NCBI RefSeq assembly: GCF_042683245.1
Contig: NZ_JBHUJB010000040.1
Span: forward strand, 12,702-76,701
From: Rubritalea tangerina
GTDB taxonomy: Bacteria > Verrucomicrobiota > Verrucomicrobiia > Verrucomicrobiales > Akkermansiaceae
Direction: 5' to 3'
Length of the DNA: 64,000 nt
Every line of letters begins with the position of its first letter. Position 1 is the stretch's first letter. The notes beneath the pieces were generated by a model that ran no database searches, was not told the DNA's origin, and was given only the letters and a program-made list of their open reading frames with translations. Positions 44,660-53,645 of this stretch are shown one piece after another. A program made the translations under genes and the position numbers.

Positions 44660-46720
44660 CTACACATCTGTGTCCTGCCAAATCGGTTGAATTTCAATGT
44701 ACCGCGAAAACTTCGCACGCTTCACAAAGAGAACCACATGAGCAACCTGCTCTCTCTCGATCTTCTCTAACTCAGCCTCAATACTCTCCAAGGAATCCAC
44801 CAACTTACCATTGATCGACTGAATCACATCACCACCCTTCAACCCTGCCAATGCTGCCCAACCAGCACGCTCAAGCCCCTCTACTAACACCCCTTTTCCG
44901 ACCTCTGCCTCATCAGGGTTCGCTTTAGATAATTCTCTCAACGTAAACTCAAAGGTGTCATTCGTCAGCTTGCGAAATTCCGACGACTTCTTCGGTGAAC
45001 TCTCCAGAGCACATTCGATCTCTAGTTCCTCCCCACCACGCACAACCACTAACTGCACCTCGGCATCTTCATCGTACTCGCGTACCATCGCCTCAAATAC
45101 CTTCGCATCACGCTCTTGCGACGCCGCTACCACAGCTCCATCCACCTTGAGAATCACATCACCCTTCTGAAGACCACTCGCCTCAGCAGATGAACCCTTA
45201 TGAACTCGTGTGACCCTCACCCCCTTCTTGCCTGTCAAATTCAGTGCCCTTGCTAACTCTTTTGTCAGAACCTGAGTCTTTACCCCCAACCATGCATGCG
45301 AGGCCGCCGCTGAATGACTCTCGTTCGGCTTCTTTCCCACTTTCACCACAGTAGCTAACAACTCATTGCCACGCTCAAATTCTACTATCGCTTCCCGTGA
45401 TTCACAACCTTCTAACAATGCCTTTGTCACAGACCCAAATTCCTCCACACTCGCCACCTCTTTGCCATCTACCGAGGTAATCCGATCTCCAGGCTTGATC
45501 GCCGGCTTGGCAGAAGCTGCTGGCCCCGACTTACTTATCGTTGAGACAAAAACCCCCTCAGTCGTATCCAAGTTCCGGCGCAAAGCACTCCTCTTGGTCA
45601 AATTCCGAGCGGTAATTCCCCACTCGCGTAAGGCGCGGTCATCCGCCTTCGCCTTCGAGCGCTCCTCAGTCACCACTACCGCTTCACATGCCTTCCCATC
45701 CCGCCGATACCCTACCTTGATAGACTTACCAACCGGAGTTCCCAAGATCACCCGATTGAACAAAGGCAAATGCTCACGTGCGGTCGCCTTCACCGCATGC
45801 CCATCAATATGGGTCACCACATCACCCGGCTGAAGCCCAGCCTCCGCAGCTGGAGATCCCTCCACCACTGCAGCCGCCAAAACCCCATCCTGAAACTCCG
45901 CAGACTTCAGTACCGGCTGCGGGTATAAACCAATCCAAGAACGACGCACCTCACCGTGCTCAATCAATTCCTTCGCCACATACTCCGCAATGTCCGCAGG
46001 AATCGCCCCGCCTAACGACCCCAAACCAATCTCGTTCACACCAATAATCTCTCCACGTAAATTCACCAACGGCCCGCCACTGTTACCAAAATAAATCACA
46101 GCATCATGCCCAATCCAACGCACCAAATCGCCCACAGTCTCCCCCGCTTGCTTCAACGCCCCCATCCCATTCGGTGTGATCATCTCCAAGTTCGCTACCA
46201 CCCCCAAGGTCACCGATTGTGACACCCCCGCAGGGCTTCCCATCGCCAATACAGGCTCACCAACCTCCAAGGTCGAAAAATCTCCAAACTTCCCCACCGC
46301 CAAAGGCTTCATCGACTCCGGTATCTGGTCCATGTTCAGCTTCAAAACACACAAATCCGTCTGCGGATCCGTCCCCACTACCTCAGCATCTACTTTCAAC
46401 TTATTCGATAGCCGCACCCACACGCGACTCCCATCACCAGCCACGTGATGATTCGTTAAGACATAGCCATCAGGATGAATGATCGTCCCAGATCCCGAAC
46501 CCTGCCCCTTTTGCATACGCCCATCCTTGGGCTGCTCCATCACCACATGCACCCGTACCAATGCCGGATACACCTCCGCTATCGCCTTCTCTATCTGCCT
46601 AGATTGCTCCACGCTCTCCCCCACTGGCGCCTTCGGTAAACTTGCCGCACTCTGCGCTCCCAATACGCCAACACTCGCTACCATTAAGTGGCTCGCTATC
46701 AATCTAGGTATCAATTTCAT
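44660..46720 (-). CDS. HtrA/Deg-type serine protease with four PDZ domains
   Basis: 686 residues with a signal peptide (MKLIPRLIASHLMVASVGVLGAQSA). The protease domain has an intact triad: His92 in LTNHHVA, Asp122 in TDLCVLKL and Ser214 in FGNSGGPLV. Four PDZ-like units follow at about 262-350 (SPAAEAGLQPGDVVTHIDG), 385-465 (AIKPGDRITSVDG), 490-580 (ASGLQKGDVILKVDG) and 595-685 (ALAGLKGGDVIQSINGKLVD). Deg proteases usually have one or two PDZ domains, so four is unusual. Likely role: periplasmic protein quality control. It heads an apparent operon with the inactive homologue and the selenoprotein. Confidence 0.88.
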   Translation of the reverse strand: MKLIPRLIASHLMVASVGVLGAQSAASLPKAPVGESVEQSRQIEKAIAEVYPALVRVHVVMEQPKDGRMQKGQGSGSGTIIHPDGYVLTNHHVAGDGSRVWVRLSNKLKVDAEVVGTDPQTDLCVLKLNMDQIPESMKPLAVGKFGDFSTLEVGEPVLAMGSPAGVSQSVTLGVVANLEMITPNGMGALKQAGETVGDLVRWIGHDAVIYFGNSGGPLVNLRGEIIGVNEIGLGSLGGAIPADIAEYVAKELIEHGEVRRSWIGLYPQPVLKSAEFQDGVLAAAVVEGSPAAEAGLQPGDVVTHIDGHAVKATAREHLPLFNRVILGTPVGKSIKVGYRRDGKACEAVVVTEERSKAKADDRALREWGITARNLTKRSALRRNLDTTEGVFVSTISKSGPAASAKPAIKPGDRITSVDGKEVASVEEFGSVTKALLEGCESREAIVEFERGNELLATVVKVGKKPNESHSAAASHAWLGVKTQVLTKELARALNLTGKKGVRVTRVHKGSSAEASGLQKGDVILKVDGAVVAASQERDAKVFEAMVREYDEDAEVQLVVVRGGEELEIECALESSPKKSSEFRKLTNDTFEFTLRELSKANPDEAEVGKGVLVEGLERAGWAALAGLKGGDVIQSINGKLVDSLESIEAELEKIEREQVAHVVLFVKRAKFSRYIEIQPIWQDTDV

Positions 46721-46928
46721 ATCAGTTTTCTCATCCAGGGGTGATTAATACCCACCTCAGCGCACTCCCACACACCACTTGTCTAAATTATTTCATTTTC
46801 TCCGAACTCAACCCTCCCACACACCTCTCACACACTCCACTCTAACAGAACACTTTGCACACCCCCACAAGATCTCCATAGACGCCACCCCACTCATCGA
46901 CTATAGCTGAATATATCCTATCGAGCCC

Positions 46929-47639
46929 ATGAACGCCCTACTCATCTTTCTCAAAGAACCCATCGCGGGAAACGTGAAAACACGCCTCGCTGCATCCATT
47001 GGCGACACAGAGGCCGTGCGCCGCTACCGCGCCATGGTCGCCGTGCTCCTCGAACAACTCGAAGGACTCCAAAATACTCACGTGAGATTTTGCTACGCCC
47101 CAGATGATGCCTCCGACGCCATCCCTTTCTGGATCCTCCCCCAACTGAGAGGAGATGTGATCAAGCGCTCACATGATTTCCTCTTCACCCCTGATAAACA
47201 CGCACCCTCATTCACCATCGATTTCTCCCCCCAAGGACCTGGTAACCTCGGGGAACGCCTCGAGCGCGCCAGCGCAAAAGCCTTCGCCGACGGTTTCCAA
47301 AAAGTCGCCCTCATTGGCTCCGACTGCATCCACTGTGGCTCACGCTGGATCAATGCCGCATTCCTCCAAACCAAACCCCAACACTGCGCCATCGGCCCAA
47401 GCCCCGATGGTGGCTACTACCTCCTCGCCACCCATCAACATCACCCAGAACTCTTCTCCAATATCACCTGGAGCAGCAGTAGCACCCGCAGTGAGACCGA
47501 ACAGGCTGCTATGAATACCGGCCTCACTGTGGTGCCTTTGCCTCCTTTGACCGATATCGATGATGAGGCATCTTGGGATCAAGCAATCGAATCTGCTATC
47601 GGGGGAAAATTGAAAGCCGCCTTGAAAAAAGAACCCTAG
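46929..47639 (+). CDS. TIGR04282-type glycosyltransferase (DUF2064)
   Basis: 236 residues. MNALLIFLKEPIAGNVKTRLAASIG is the opening motif of the family, with PQGPGNLGERLERA, KVALIGSDCIH and IGPSPDGGYYLLA further on. The fold is that of nucleotide-sugar transferases (GT-A, with Asp residues near SDC). Family members are linked by some annotations to arsenosugar synthesis, but most have no proven substrate. It starts the plus-strand block and converges on the unknown gene at 47661. No Shine-Dalgarno sequence. Confidence 0.85.
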   Translation: MNALLIFLKEPIAGNVKTRLAASIGDTEAVRRYRAMVAVLLEQLEGLQNTHVRFCYAPDDASDAIPFWILPQLRGDVIKRSHDFLFTPDKHAPSFTIDFSPQGPGNLGERLERASAKAFADGFQKVALIGSDCIHCGSRWINAAFLQTKPQHCAIGPSPDGGYYLLATHQHHPELFSNITWSSSSTRSETEQAAMNTGLTVVPLPPLTDIDDEASWDQAIESAIGGKLKAALKKEP

Positions 47640-47660
47640 GCCCTGTGCCCCAATCGCCCT

Positions 47661-48269
47661 CTACGCAATCGCATTCTTGCGCTTCACGCCATACGCCTTC
47701 ACCTTCACATGCTCGTGAAGGTCGTTGACGTCATATTGGTGGTCCACCAAATCACTCAGCTGGTACTTGCCAATCATCGCATGCACATCGTCAAAAGCTC
47801 GCTCGCTGCGCATCAAGTACCCAACAAAGCGGTGGTTAAACTTCTCTAAGTACTCGCCAGGAACTACCTGGTTCATTGCAACATCCGGGTACTTAGCAAA
47901 ATCAATGTAGCGGTTAGAAGCCGTAAATAAATGATGCTCATGCTTCGGGTTGTCCGTCATGTCCGCAGTCAACTTCACCCGTGTCGTCACCGACTTCAAA
48001 TTGTGCCGCTTCTCCAGCAACTTCTTGTTCCAAACCTCCTCATTCCACTGACGTTCAAAAAACATCACCGCGTAACTGTGCACTCCATCCTGGTTGTTCG
48101 CATACGCCGTTAAATCGACCTCCACCGCATACACACAATCCAAATCCACCTTCACAACCTCCTCCTTGCCTGCAAACGCTCCTATCTCATTGCCATAGTA
48201 CATCACCGTAATGGCGGTAGAAATTTCACCTCGAACGTCTAATAAAGATAAATCATAAAAATACTGCAT
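47661..48269 (-). CDS. Conserved-looking hypothetical protein
   Basis: 202 residues, not recognised. No signal peptide or membrane segment. The first half alternates short hydrophobic strands (ISTAITVMYYGN, YAVEVDLTAYAN, SYAVMFFERQW) and the second half is charged with many His and Asp residues. It ends in a basic tail (KVKAYGVKRKNAIA). Its codon use resembles neighbouring genes, and the 253-base AT-rich gap upstream should hold its promoter and that of the divergent sulfatase gene. A single-gene transcript. Confidence 0.65.
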   Translation of the reverse strand: MQYFYDLSLLDVRGEISTAITVMYYGNEIGAFAGKEEVVKVDLDCVYAVEVDLTAYANNQDGVHSYAVMFFERQWNEEVWNKKLLEKRHNLKSVTTRVKLTADMTDNPKHEHHLFTASNRYIDFAKYPDVAMNQVVPGEYLEKFNHRFVGYLMRSERAFDDVHAMIGKYQLSDLVDHQYDVNDLHEHVKVKAYGVKRKNAIA

Positions 48270-48522
48270 CGCAACATGGATGGGGGGTTATTTGCACTAA
48301 CATTAAACAATAACACTATCATTGAGTCAATATAAACTTATCTCACACCTAACAGATAACATTTAACAAACACTAACTACATCTCCCGTAAAATAGAGGT
48401 TTCAATGGAATCTTCACTCACTATCCACTCCCCCTCCTGACAACTTTGTCACAATTAGTCTTGCTTCTAAACGAGACCCTGAGCACAAGGAAGCCGCCCC
48501 CACTGCTGTCCATTGAACGAGA

Positions 48523-50850
48523 ATGCCCTATAAGTTACTCCATACCCTCATCTGGCTCTGCGGAATCGGCTACGGCCTCATCCCCTTTGTACGACAGCAC
48601 CGCTTCGGAAATGCCGAACTCTCTCCCTACCTCGGAGAAAGCTACCTGGGCAGCCACATCCTCATTTCACTTAGCCTCGCAGCCGCCGGAGCCACCCTCT
48701 GGGGAGGCATTTCTCGTTGGCTCTGCACTGGAGATTATAAACAACATAAGGCCCAGACTTGGATGCGCACCACCTTAGTCGGCCAACTAATCCTCCTCAC
48801 CCTCGGTGCCACTGACCTACTCAGCGGCTTCCAATACCTACTCGCCGGCCTCCTCTTCTGCGCTGTCATCATCGGCTGTTCCATCGCATTCTCCCATCAC
48901 CCCACACCAACCCGTGTGGAAATCCTCCAACTCCGTAACTGGCTCACCCGCCCGCGCCCCTGGAATGGCCCATTCTTCATCGCCCTCTACGCACTCCTCC
49001 TCTGGCATAACTACCAGCTCGTGAATGGAATGCATTCGCTCGACGACACCCACAAGTTGAGCCTCTTCATCAACCGAATGTTCACCCAAATGGCCCTCAC
49101 CGGCTGCCTCTACTTCGTCGTCCAACTCTGTATCGACACCGGACCTCGCTGGACCCGCCCATGGATTTGGGTCATCGCCTCCACCGCCCCCATTGCCATC
49201 GTCATCGATAGGCTCCTCCACGGCTACTGGAACCAAACCTTCCTCGGCTTCGTCAATAAACTTGGTACCAAAGGGCTCCTCAATTTTGGCACAGAACTCA
49301 AAGGCGGTGGAATCCACCTCACCGCACCCGCCTTCGCTGGTATCGCTCTCGCAGTCCTCGCTATCTTCTGCCTCCTCACTTACGGCACATCACGCATCGC
49401 TAACCGCCTCAAGTTCCGCACCGCCCCCGTCTGGATGCTCCTCATCGTGATCTTCGGTTTCACCGGTGCATCACTCGAACAAGCCATCGGCAAATCCTGG
49501 AAATCACGCCGCTCCTGGATGCAAGAATACATGGAGTTCGACCTCCAACTCTCACCTGTGCGCCCTCCCAATGGACTCGCCAAATTTACTGCAGAGTTCC
49601 GTGAACACACCTGGCAAGAAACCACCCCCTCACTCGATCTCTCCCAGCGCCCCGACATCTTCCTCGTCTTCATTGAGTCCTTCCGCCAAGACGCTCTCCG
49701 CCCAGATGTCACCCCCTTCTTCTACCAATTTGCTCAGGATGAAGCCCAAGCTATCGGCCACACTTGGGCTGCTTCGAATGGCACCCACCTCTCCTGGTTC
49801 AGTACCTTCACCAGCCAAGTCGCCACCGCTCGCGAAGCAAGCCGCGACCTCGCACGCGACAACAATTGGCCCGGCCTCGGCGCCTTCCACCTTCTCCATG
49901 ACGCCGGCTACGACCTCCAAGTCCACACCGCCAAAAGCCTAGACTTCCGCGATATGGGCTGCCACTTCTTTGGCTCCGCCCCGTTTTCCATCCTCCGCCA
50001 AGATGCCCCTGGCGACCCCATCCACGGGCTCCCCACCACCGAACGCGAAAACATCCTCTTCTCAGATCTCGCCGACCAACTCGAATCCCAACCCTCTGGC
50101 GCTCACTTCACCATCGCCACCATCGATTCCACCCACTACAAATATTCTTGGCACGATTCCTTCGACCCCCCATTCAAGGAATACTACCCCCACGCATTCT
50201 TCCCATCCACCCCTACAAAAGAAGAAACCCGCCTGATCAAAAACCAATACTTCAATGCCCTCGCCTGGGGCGACCACCTCGCCGAACAATTCTGCCAAAA
50301 CCTAAAAAAATACGGCAAATACGATGACTCCATCATCATCTTTATGGGCGACCACGGCGAAGAATTCCAAGACCACGGCGGCTGGCTCCACGTCTCCTCA
50401 CTCGAGAATGAACAAGTCCAATCCCCCATGCTCATCAAATGGCCCAAATCCTTCGGCCGTGGCCCCGCCCACACTGAGGCGAGCAACCTAGACCTCCTGC
50501 CCACCCTCCTCGACTACCTCGGCGCCGACCCCACTACACTCGACACCGCAGGCCGCAGCCTTCTCAGCACCTCAGACCCCGCCACCAGCATCATCACCAC
50601 CGCCCAAGGAGGCGTCACTAAAGAAGCCATGCTCCTCACCCGCGGCGGATATAAAGCCTTCTTTACCTGGCCACACTACTTCGATGGCCGCCCCGGCACC
50701 AATCTCACCCTCACCCGCTTCCTCGGACCCGATGGCGAAATCGAATGCGACTCCCCGTCCGCCTTCCTCGACGCCCTCCATACCCACTTCCCGGACGCCT
50801 TCCAGCGCTTCTTTACCCACTTCGAAGCCGTCTCCCCTACCTCCCGCTGA
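48523..50850 (+). CDS. Membrane-bound sulfatase-superfamily protein (LtaS/phosphoglycerol transferase type)
   Basis: 775 residues. The first 320 or so contain a series of hydrophobic membrane segments (LLHTLIWLCGIGYGLIPF, LLAGLLFCAVIIGCSIAF, AFAGIALAVLAIFCLLTYG). The rest is an extracytoplasmic alkaline-phosphatase-fold domain. Metal and active-site residues can be traced: RPDIFLVFIESFRQDA, the nucleophile Thr421 in SNGTHLSWFSTFT, ATIDSTHYKYSW, and IIIFMGDHGEEFQDHGGW. A Thr in the NGT motif, not the Cys of true sulfatases, points to phosphoglycerol or phosphoethanolamine transfer, as in LtaS and OpgB. The acceptor, probably an envelope glycan or lipid, is unknown. Confidence 0.82.
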   Translation: MPYKLLHTLIWLCGIGYGLIPFVRQHRFGNAELSPYLGESYLGSHILISLSLAAAGATLWGGISRWLCTGDYKQHKAQTWMRTTLVGQLILLTLGATDLLSGFQYLLAGLLFCAVIIGCSIAFSHHPTPTRVEILQLRNWLTRPRPWNGPFFIALYALLLWHNYQLVNGMHSLDDTHKLSLFINRMFTQMALTGCLYFVVQLCIDTGPRWTRPWIWVIASTAPIAIVIDRLLHGYWNQTFLGFVNKLGTKGLLNFGTELKGGGIHLTAPAFAGIALAVLAIFCLLTYGTSRIANRLKFRTAPVWMLLIVIFGFTGASLEQAIGKSWKSRRSWMQEYMEFDLQLSPVRPPNGLAKFTAEFREHTWQETTPSLDLSQRPDIFLVFIESFRQDALRPDVTPFFYQFAQDEAQAIGHTWAASNGTHLSWFSTFTSQVATAREASRDLARDNNWPGLGAFHLLHDAGYDLQVHTAKSLDFRDMGCHFFGSAPFSILRQDAPGDPIHGLPTTERENILFSDLADQLESQPSGAHFTIATIDSTHYKYSWHDSFDPPFKEYYPHAFFPSTPTKEETRLIKNQYFNALAWGDHLAEQFCQNLKKYGKYDDSIIIFMGDHGEEFQDHGGWLHVSSLENEQVQSPMLIKWPKSFGRGPAHTEASNLDLLPTLLDYLGADPTTLDTAGRSLLSTSDPATSIITTAQGGVTKEAMLLTRGGYKAFFTWPHYFDGRPGTNLTLTRFLGPDGEIECDSPSAFLDALHTHFPDAFQRFFTHFEAVSPTSR

Positions 50851-51030
50851 CACACCTGCCCCCCACGAGACCCCACCAGTCTCAAAGTCTCCCCCCCGTC
50901 CCTCGACACCAGACTAGGCGACTTGCCTCTCAACTAAAAAAATCACCCATTTTTTTGTAATACTCGCTGGCCCGCGTGCATTGGAGCTATGAGCAGAGAT
51001 TCTTTTCCTGCTCACTCAATACATAGCACA

Positions 51031-51771
51031 ATGAAAAAACTCCTCACGCTCACTTGTATCGTGGCCCTCAGCCACAGCTCCCAGGCCGCCATCACAAACC
51101 TTGAACTCGGACTCAGCCGCGCCGATAGCGGCTCCAGATCCTTCACCAACTTGGGCAGCCTCATCAATACCGGCGAAACCACCTCTGACGGCGGCAACCC
51201 ACAAAGTAGTGTCTACCAAATCTCCGGTCTCACACTCGATAGTGTCGGTACCGCAGATGACTCCATCACCCTCACTCTCACACTCACTGGTACCGGATCC
51301 GCCGCCATCGCTGGCCATGGCGCCTCCTTTTCCTACTGGGGAGTCAATGACGGAAGCGGCTCCGCCAGCCTCGTCGATGAAGATGAATCACTTGCGTTCG
51401 CCATCGGCCCCATCAGTGTCAACCTCGGTGCCGGCGCCGTCGAAACTGCACAAGCCACCTTCCTTGGATTCAAAGGCTTCGGCGCCCTCAATGTAGCCAC
51501 CGGAGAAACCTTCGACATCACTGGTACCACCAACAACAATGCCACCAATGTCGATGCCAAAGGCCTCCCCAACGACACCTCTGACACTAACGTCGAACTC
51601 TATAATTTCAGTGGCTACGAACAAGGTTTCACCATCGCAGCCAACTCAGGTGCCATGCGCTACGGCCGAGTCCTCACCGATATCCGTATCGAAACCACCG
51701 CCATCCCTGAGCCTAGCTCCTGCGCCCTGCTCAGCCTCGCTGGACTCACCCTCCTCCGCCGCAAACGGTAA
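51031..51771 (+). CDS. PEP-CTERM sorting-domain protein (first of three in tandem)
   Basis: 246 residues from ATG 51031 (MKKLLTLTCIVALSHSSQA, signal peptide). The upstream in-frame ATG at 50989 would add a non-signal leader and is less likely. The body is rich in small and polar residues (GLSRADSGSRSFTNLGSL, FSGYEQGFTIAANSG) with no enzyme motif. The C-terminal sorting signal IPEPSSCALLSLAGLTLLRRKR is clear. Exported and likely anchored or released through an exosortase pathway encoded elsewhere. Confidence 0.9.
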   Translation: MKKLLTLTCIVALSHSSQAAITNLELGLSRADSGSRSFTNLGSLINTGETTSDGGNPQSSVYQISGLTLDSVGTADDSITLTLTLTGTGSAAIAGHGASFSYWGVNDGSGSASLVDEDESLAFAIGPISVNLGAGAVETAQATFLGFKGFGALNVATGETFDITGTTNNNATNVDAKGLPNDTSDTNVELYNFSGYEQGFTIAANSGAMRYGRVLTDIRIETTAIPEPSSCALLSLAGLTLLRRKR

Positions 51772-51792
51772 AATGCAGGTTTCTCAGATTTT

Positions 51793-51824
51793 TTTGTTAA
51801 CAATCACAAAATCTCTGCCCTGTA
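51793..51824 (+). promoter_or_regulatory. Promoter-like block upstream of the second PEP-CTERM gene
   Basis: TTTGTTAACAATC, then 13 bases, then CCTGTA. The same block with the same spacing occurs at 52820-52851, in each case about 90 bases before a PEP-CTERM start codon. TTAACA could be a -35 box, with TGTA 18 bases on. Confidence 0.55.
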
Positions 51825-51882
51825 CCATTGGCAGCCTCCGCCTCCCCCATAGACATGGCTCCCATATACCCCATACAAACAC

Positions 51883-52716
51883 ATGAAATTACCACACATC
51901 ATTACCCCCGCTTGCGCACTATTAGCCTGCGCTCCGCTCTCCCACGCCGCACTCGTCTGGACCGGAGCAGGTGACGGCATCTCCGCCTTCCAAGAAGCGA
52001 ACTGGCTCGATGACAACGGCCTCGTGCCAAGCGCCGGCACTATCAATGGCGGCACCCCAATCTCCGCCGCCACGGGCGGACTCATCGAGATCTCCAGCGG
52101 CTCAGGCTCTCCTAGCAACTACTCTCCAGCCTTCACCCTCGCCACAGATTCAGGTGACGACCTCACCGTAAGCGGTGGCAAAACGCTCGGTGGTGCCGGC
52201 CTAATCGGTGGCGGCGCTGGCTCCACCCTCACCGTGAGCAATGGCGCCTCACTCCTCACCGGAGCGATCAGCGCCTTTACCGAATTCAACTTCTCAAATG
52301 CCACTGTAGACCTCACAGGAAGCAATGGTATCAATAGCGCCAATGGTGCCGCCACCATGCTCATCAGCGCCGGTAGCTCCTTAATCACCCAATTCATCGC
52401 AAACTCTGGAAATACCACCAATATCACCGTCGACGGCCTCAGCTCACTCGAAATCCTCGGCACGGGTAATGGTATCAACAATGCCAAGGTGAACCTCCTC
52501 ACCGGAGCCACCCTCACCCTCGCAAGCGAGGCCGAACTCGATGAACAAATCGGACAAAACGATATCTTCGTTAACAACACACTCGTCACCCTCGCGAACC
52601 GTGACACCCTACTCACAGTCACCGGCGGTCAGGCCATCGCCGTCCCAGAACCCACTACCACCTCACTTCTCGGACTCGCAGGTATCACCCTCATCCTCCG
52701 ACGTCGCAAAGGCTAA
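51883..52716 (+). CDS. PEP-CTERM sorting-domain protein (second of three)
   Basis: 277 residues with a signal peptide (MKLPHIITPACALLACAPLSHA). The body has autotransporter-adhesin-like, repetitive beta character: ALVWTGAGDGISAFQEANWLDDNG and SGGKTLGGAGLIGGGAGSTLTVSNGASL resemble the passenger repeats of surface proteins. The end VPEPTTTSLLGLAGITLILRRRKG is a classic PEP-CTERM signal. A structural surface role is likely. Its upstream region carries a sequence block shared with the third PEP-CTERM gene. Confidence 0.9.
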   Translation: MKLPHIITPACALLACAPLSHAALVWTGAGDGISAFQEANWLDDNGLVPSAGTINGGTPISAATGGLIEISSGSGSPSNYSPAFTLATDSGDDLTVSGGKTLGGAGLIGGGAGSTLTVSNGASLLTGAISAFTEFNFSNATVDLTGSNGINSANGAATMLISAGSSLITQFIANSGNTTNITVDGLSSLEILGTGNGINNAKVNLLTGATLTLASEAELDEQIGQNDIFVNNTLVTLANRDTLLTVTGGQAIAVPEPTTTSLLGLAGITLILRRRKG

Positions 52717-52781
52717 TGAGGTATCCTGCCAATTGGGCTGAGCGACGGCACTCCAGCCTCCATACTGAGCCCCATATCTCC

Positions 52782-52822
52782 AGCACCCACGCCCAACTCT
52801 GCGGCATGGGTGCTTTTTCTTT
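52782..52822 (+). terminator. Rho-independent terminator after the second PEP-CTERM gene
   Basis: AGCACCCA pairs with TGGGTGCT around a loop of about 17 bases and is followed by TTTTCTTT. The T tail runs straight into the promoter-like block of the next gene. Confidence 0.88.
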
Positions 52823-52851
52823 GTTAACAATCGCTCCACCCCCGTCCTGTA
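52820..52851 (+). promoter_or_regulatory. Promoter-like block upstream of the third PEP-CTERM gene
   Basis: TTTGTTAACAATC, 13 bases, CCTGTA, the same as at 51793-51824 in sequence and spacing, 87 bases before the start at 52907. The preceding terminator means the gene needs its own promoter, which supports this reading. Confidence 0.6.
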
Positions 52852-52906
52852 AAAGTGAATGCACCCCATATCGAGCCCCGGGTGCGCAGCAATACACAAA
52901 TCAACT

Positions 52907-53587
52907 ATGAAAATGAAACTCCTCGGCCTCGCCCTTCTTGGCGCCACCGCCACTGCATCACAAGCCGCCCTCATCACTGGAACCAACTTCGACTCCAGAA
53001 CGCTCTCCGGCAACGAAATGCAAGACCTCGTCTGGACCACAGATGACCCCAATGGTGCCCAAGTCACCACCGATACCACCATCGTTACCAACGCAGCCAA
53101 CTTCCTCAATTCCGGCGGTGGTGGCAGTGCCACCCAGTTCACTCCAAACCAAAACCTCCACAGCGGAGCTGGGTTCTGGACTGCCACCTTCGACATCACC
53201 GTCGCTGCTGGCTTCGTCGCTGACCTCACCGACATCAGCTTCGTCTACGATACCCTCAACTCATCCGGTGGATTCCAAAATGGCGGTCAAATCCGTGAAG
53301 TCCTCTTCGACATCACAATCAACGGCAATGCCTATGGCTCCCAACAAGGTGGAGACACTGACGGCGTCCTCCGCAACACCCCTGCCACATTCACCGAAAA
53401 CCTCCAGCTCGCCGCCGGCACCCACACCATCGTGATCACCGCCGATGGCTCCGGCCTTGGGGTATTCGGCAGCATCGATGACCTCGCCATCAATGGCTCC
53501 GTCAATACAGCCTCAATACCCGAGCCAAGTATCTCCGCCCTCCTCGGACTCGGTGGCATGGCACTCATCATCAGACGTCGCAAATAA
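52907..53587 (+). CDS. PEP-CTERM sorting-domain protein (third of three)
   Basis: 226 residues from ATG 52907 (MKMKLLGLALLGATATASQA, signal peptide); the upstream frame to 52859 encodes no signal character. The body is a beta-sandwich-like segment with Gly, Thr and Asn (FDITVAAGFVADLTDISFVYD, GTHTIVITADGSGLGVFGSIDDLAI). It ends with IPEPSISALLGLGGMALIIRRRK, the sorting signal. It is the last of the tandem set and precedes a sulfatase gene. Function unknown beyond being a surface or secreted protein. Confidence 0.9.
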   Translation: MKMKLLGLALLGATATASQAALITGTNFDSRTLSGNEMQDLVWTTDDPNGAQVTTDTTIVTNAANFLNSGGGGSATQFTPNQNLHSGAGFWTATFDITVAAGFVADLTDISFVYDTLNSSGGFQNGGQIREVLFDITINGNAYGSQQGGDTDGVLRNTPATFTENLQLAAGTHTIVITADGSGLGVFGSIDDLAINGSVNTASIPEPSISALLGLGGMALIIRRRK

Positions 53588-53597
53588 GACTCACTCG

Positions 53598-53632
53598 CCC
53601 CCTCATCCTAACCATTTCCCAGGATGAGGGGG
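53598..53632 (+). other. Strong 12-bp hairpin between the PEP-CTERM gene and the sulfatase gene
   Basis: CCCCCTCATCCT pairs perfectly with AGGATGAGGGGG around eleven bases, ending 13 bases before the sulfatase start codon. It lacks a T run. It could block read-through, act as an attenuator, or protect the 3-prime end of the PEP-CTERM message. Confidence 0.7.
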
Positions 53633-53645
53633 ACCTTCCACCTCC

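Noticed and set aside
50960..51000. Sigma-54 type promoter before the first PEP-CTERM gene
   Set aside because: GG and GC dinucleotides are present but the spacing is three bases too short for a -24/-12 promoter.
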